Assembly: GCF_000148725.1 (NCBI RefSeq)
Contig: NZ_GL476302.1
Coordinates: forward strand, 20,260-52,939
Source of the DNA: Roseibium sp. TrichSKD4
GTDB lineage: Bacteria > Pseudomonadota > Alphaproteobacteria > Rhizobiales > Stappiaceae
DNA length: 32,680 bases
Direction: 5' to 3'
How positions within the stretch are numbered: position 1 is the stretch's first letter; each line of letters opens with the position of its first letter. Of the stretch, positions 31,418 through 32,680 are shown in pieces. A model generated the notes under the pieces. The model was not told the origin of the DNA. It was given only the letters and a program-made list of their open reading frames with translations, and did not search any database. A program made the position numbers and the translations under genes.

Positions 31418-31761
31418 TCCCCGTGCCGTCCAACGCGCGGGTTTGGCTGGCTGCCGGGGTGACGGACATGCGGCGCGGGTTCAACACTTTGGCGGCTCAG
31501 GCGGAGAAGGTTCTGGAGCTTGATCCCTATTCTGGACATCTGTTTGTGTTCCGGGGACGGCGCGGTGATCTGCTGAAGATCATCTGGTGGGATCGACAGG
31601 GCGCATGCCTGTTCAGCAAGCGCCTTGAGAAGGGCCGGTTTGTTTGGCCTGCTGCGAAGGACGGTAAGGTCAGCGTGACGCCCGCGCAATTGTCGATGTT
31701 GCTTGAAGGCATAGACTGGCGGATGCCGCAAAAAACATGGCGGCCCCTGAGCGTCGGATAG
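31414..31761 (+). CDS. tnpB: IS66 accessory protein TnpB
   Basis: The 115-residue protein is a typical IS66 Orf2 protein: [40 protein letters not shown] and [17 protein letters not shown] are all family hallmarks. It overlaps tnpA by four bases and starts GTG/ATG-type at 31414. It is intact. Confidence 0.92.
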   Translation: MIPVPSNARVWLAAGVTDMRRGFNTLAAQAEKVLELDPYSGHLFVFRGRRGDLLKIIWWDRQGACLFSKRLEKGRFVWPAAKDGKVSVTPAQLSMLLEGIDWRMPQKTWRPLSVG

Positions 31762-31830
31762 GCCAATATATTGGCGTTTGCGCGCCTCTCGGGATTCAAC
31801 TTACGCCCTTGATCTGATATAAGATCGAAG

Positions 31831-32680
31831 ATGCTGAAGGACCTTGATATCACCCCGGAGGACCCCGCCGAATTGAGGGCGGTGAACCGCCTTCTGGCCG
31901 ACGAGGTCAAGGCTCTGAGCCTCAAGGTCGAGCAGCTTCAACACCAGTTGCACGGGGCCAATCGGCATCGGTTCGGCTCCAAGTCTGAGGGTCTGGATCA
32001 GCTCAATCTCGATCTGCTCGAGGACGCCGAGATTGTTGAGGCCGCTGAAGACCAGGCAAAACAGCCCGCCCCGTCGCAGGAGGGAGTTGATCCAAAGCCG
32101 AAGCGCAAACACAGCCGCAAGCCCTTGCCGGATCATCTGGATCGGGAAGACGAGGAGCTCTCTCCCGGTGATGAATGCGGTCGTTGTGGTGGCAACTTGC
32201 GCACCCTGGGTGAGGATGTCACCGAAGAGTTGGAATACGTGCCGGGACGCTTCAAGGTGAAGCGGATCATCCGGCCCCGCAAAGCCTGTTCATGGTGCGA
32301 GGCGATTGTGCAAGCGCCGCTGCCATCGCGCCCCATTGAGCGTGGGCGGCCCGGACCGGGATTGTTGGCCCATGTTCTGGTAAGCAAATATGCCGATCAT
32401 TTACCCCTCTATCGCCTGAGCCAGATCTTTGCCCGTGAAGGCGTCGATCTGGACCGCTCGACCATGGCCGACTGGGTTGGTCGCTCGACGGCCCTGCTGG
32501 AACCTCTTGCCGATGCCATCGGACGGATGGTGCGGCAAGGACCTGCGCTTTTTGCCGACGATACGCCCATCAAAATGCTGGCCCCCGGCAACAAGAAGAC
32601 CAAAACGGCGCGGGTCTGGACCTATGTGCGGGATGAGCGTGCCTGGTCTGGCCAATCGCCACCCTGTGCATGGTATCAGT
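31831..32680 (+). CDS. tnpC: IS66 transposase TnpC, partial
   Basis: The frame begins at 31831 with MLKDLDITPEDPAELRAVNR and is open without a stop to the window edge (283 codons). It shows the IS66 order: an N-terminal coiled coil (LADEVKALSLKVEQLQHQL), the NRHRFGSKSE motif, a zinc-binding CGRCGG/CSWCEA pair, and the start of the DDE domain with LFADDTPIKML. The C-terminal half is outside the window. It follows tnpB after 69 nt. Confidence 0.9.
   Translation, partial: MLKDLDITPEDPAELRAVNRLLADEVKALSLKVEQLQHQLHGANRHRFGSKSEGLDQLNLDLLEDAEIVEAAEDQAKQPAPSQEGVDPKPKRKHSRKPLPDHLDREDEELSPGDECGRCGGNLRTLGEDVTEELEYVPGRFKVKRIIRPRKACSWCEAIVQAPLPSRPIERGRPGPGLLAHVLVSKYADHLPLYRLSQIFAREGVDLDRSTMADWVGRSTALLEPLADAIGRMVRQGPALFADDTPIKMLAPGNKKTKTARVWTYVRDERAWSGQSPPCAWYQ

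Larger units (their letters stand above)
30946..32680 (+). mobile_element. IS66-family insertion sequence, left part
   Basis: Three genes in the IS66 order (tnpA, tnpB, tnpC) point rightwards and the element continues past the window. A candidate left terminus is GTGAGCGTTCGG at 30946, close to the GTAAGCG-type ends I associate with the family, and this fits the point where the coupling protein stops being recognisable. The exact boundary and the target duplication cannot be confirmed without the right end. Confidence 0.8.

Overview
The window looks like accessory DNA from a plasmid or integrative/conjugative element of an alphaproteobacterium, probably marine. The evidence is an ArdA-type antirestriction gene, two serine recombinases, the 3' part of a type IV coupling protein with a run of small membrane-protein genes, and three insertion sequences (IS5, IS630 and IS66 families). 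GC content is moderate. No ribosomal or core metabolic gene is present, so genus-level assignment is not possible.

Layout. Positions 1-5678 are mobile-element backbone: a serine recombinase frameshifted at the left edge, small unknown genes, a group II intron domain V remnant, ardA with a frameshift, a resolvase, and two unknown genes joined by a TAATG overlap. Positions 6125-18536 form a toxin-like locus. A DUF4274 gene and an Imm11-like (DUF1629) gene precede a 3,659-residue RTX exoprotein. That protein carries an N-terminal AHH-type nuclease motif, a subtilisin-like protease with a P domain, eleven RTX modules and a C-terminal type I secretion-like end. Positions 18900-21545 hold an IS5-family element that is itself split by an IS630-family element. 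Positions 21536-26650 (minus strand) are a four-gene, overlap-coupled cassette: DNA cytosine methyltransferase, phosphoribosyltransferase-like protein, P-loop ATPase and an unknown protein. It has the look of a defence/conflict system. Positions 26894-30945 (minus strand) are a mating-related block that starts with a coupling-protein fragment. Positions from about 30946 to the end are an IS66-family element that interrupts the coupling-protein gene.

Main conclusions. (1) The four-gene cassette is the best candidate for a poorly described immune system. Its last gene lost its final 21 codons to the IS5 insertion, and those codons with their own stop and terminator-like hairpin are still present on the far side of the IS at 18825-18891. 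(2) The RTX giant plus Imm11/DUF4274 genes looks like a polymorphic-toxin locus in which a nuclease sits at the N-terminus of a type I-secreted, possibly self-cleaving protein. No type I transporter genes are in the window. (3) Several backbone genes are broken (recombinase, ardA, coupling protein), which suggests decay of the mobile element, although single-base sequencing errors could explain the two homopolymer or indel cases.
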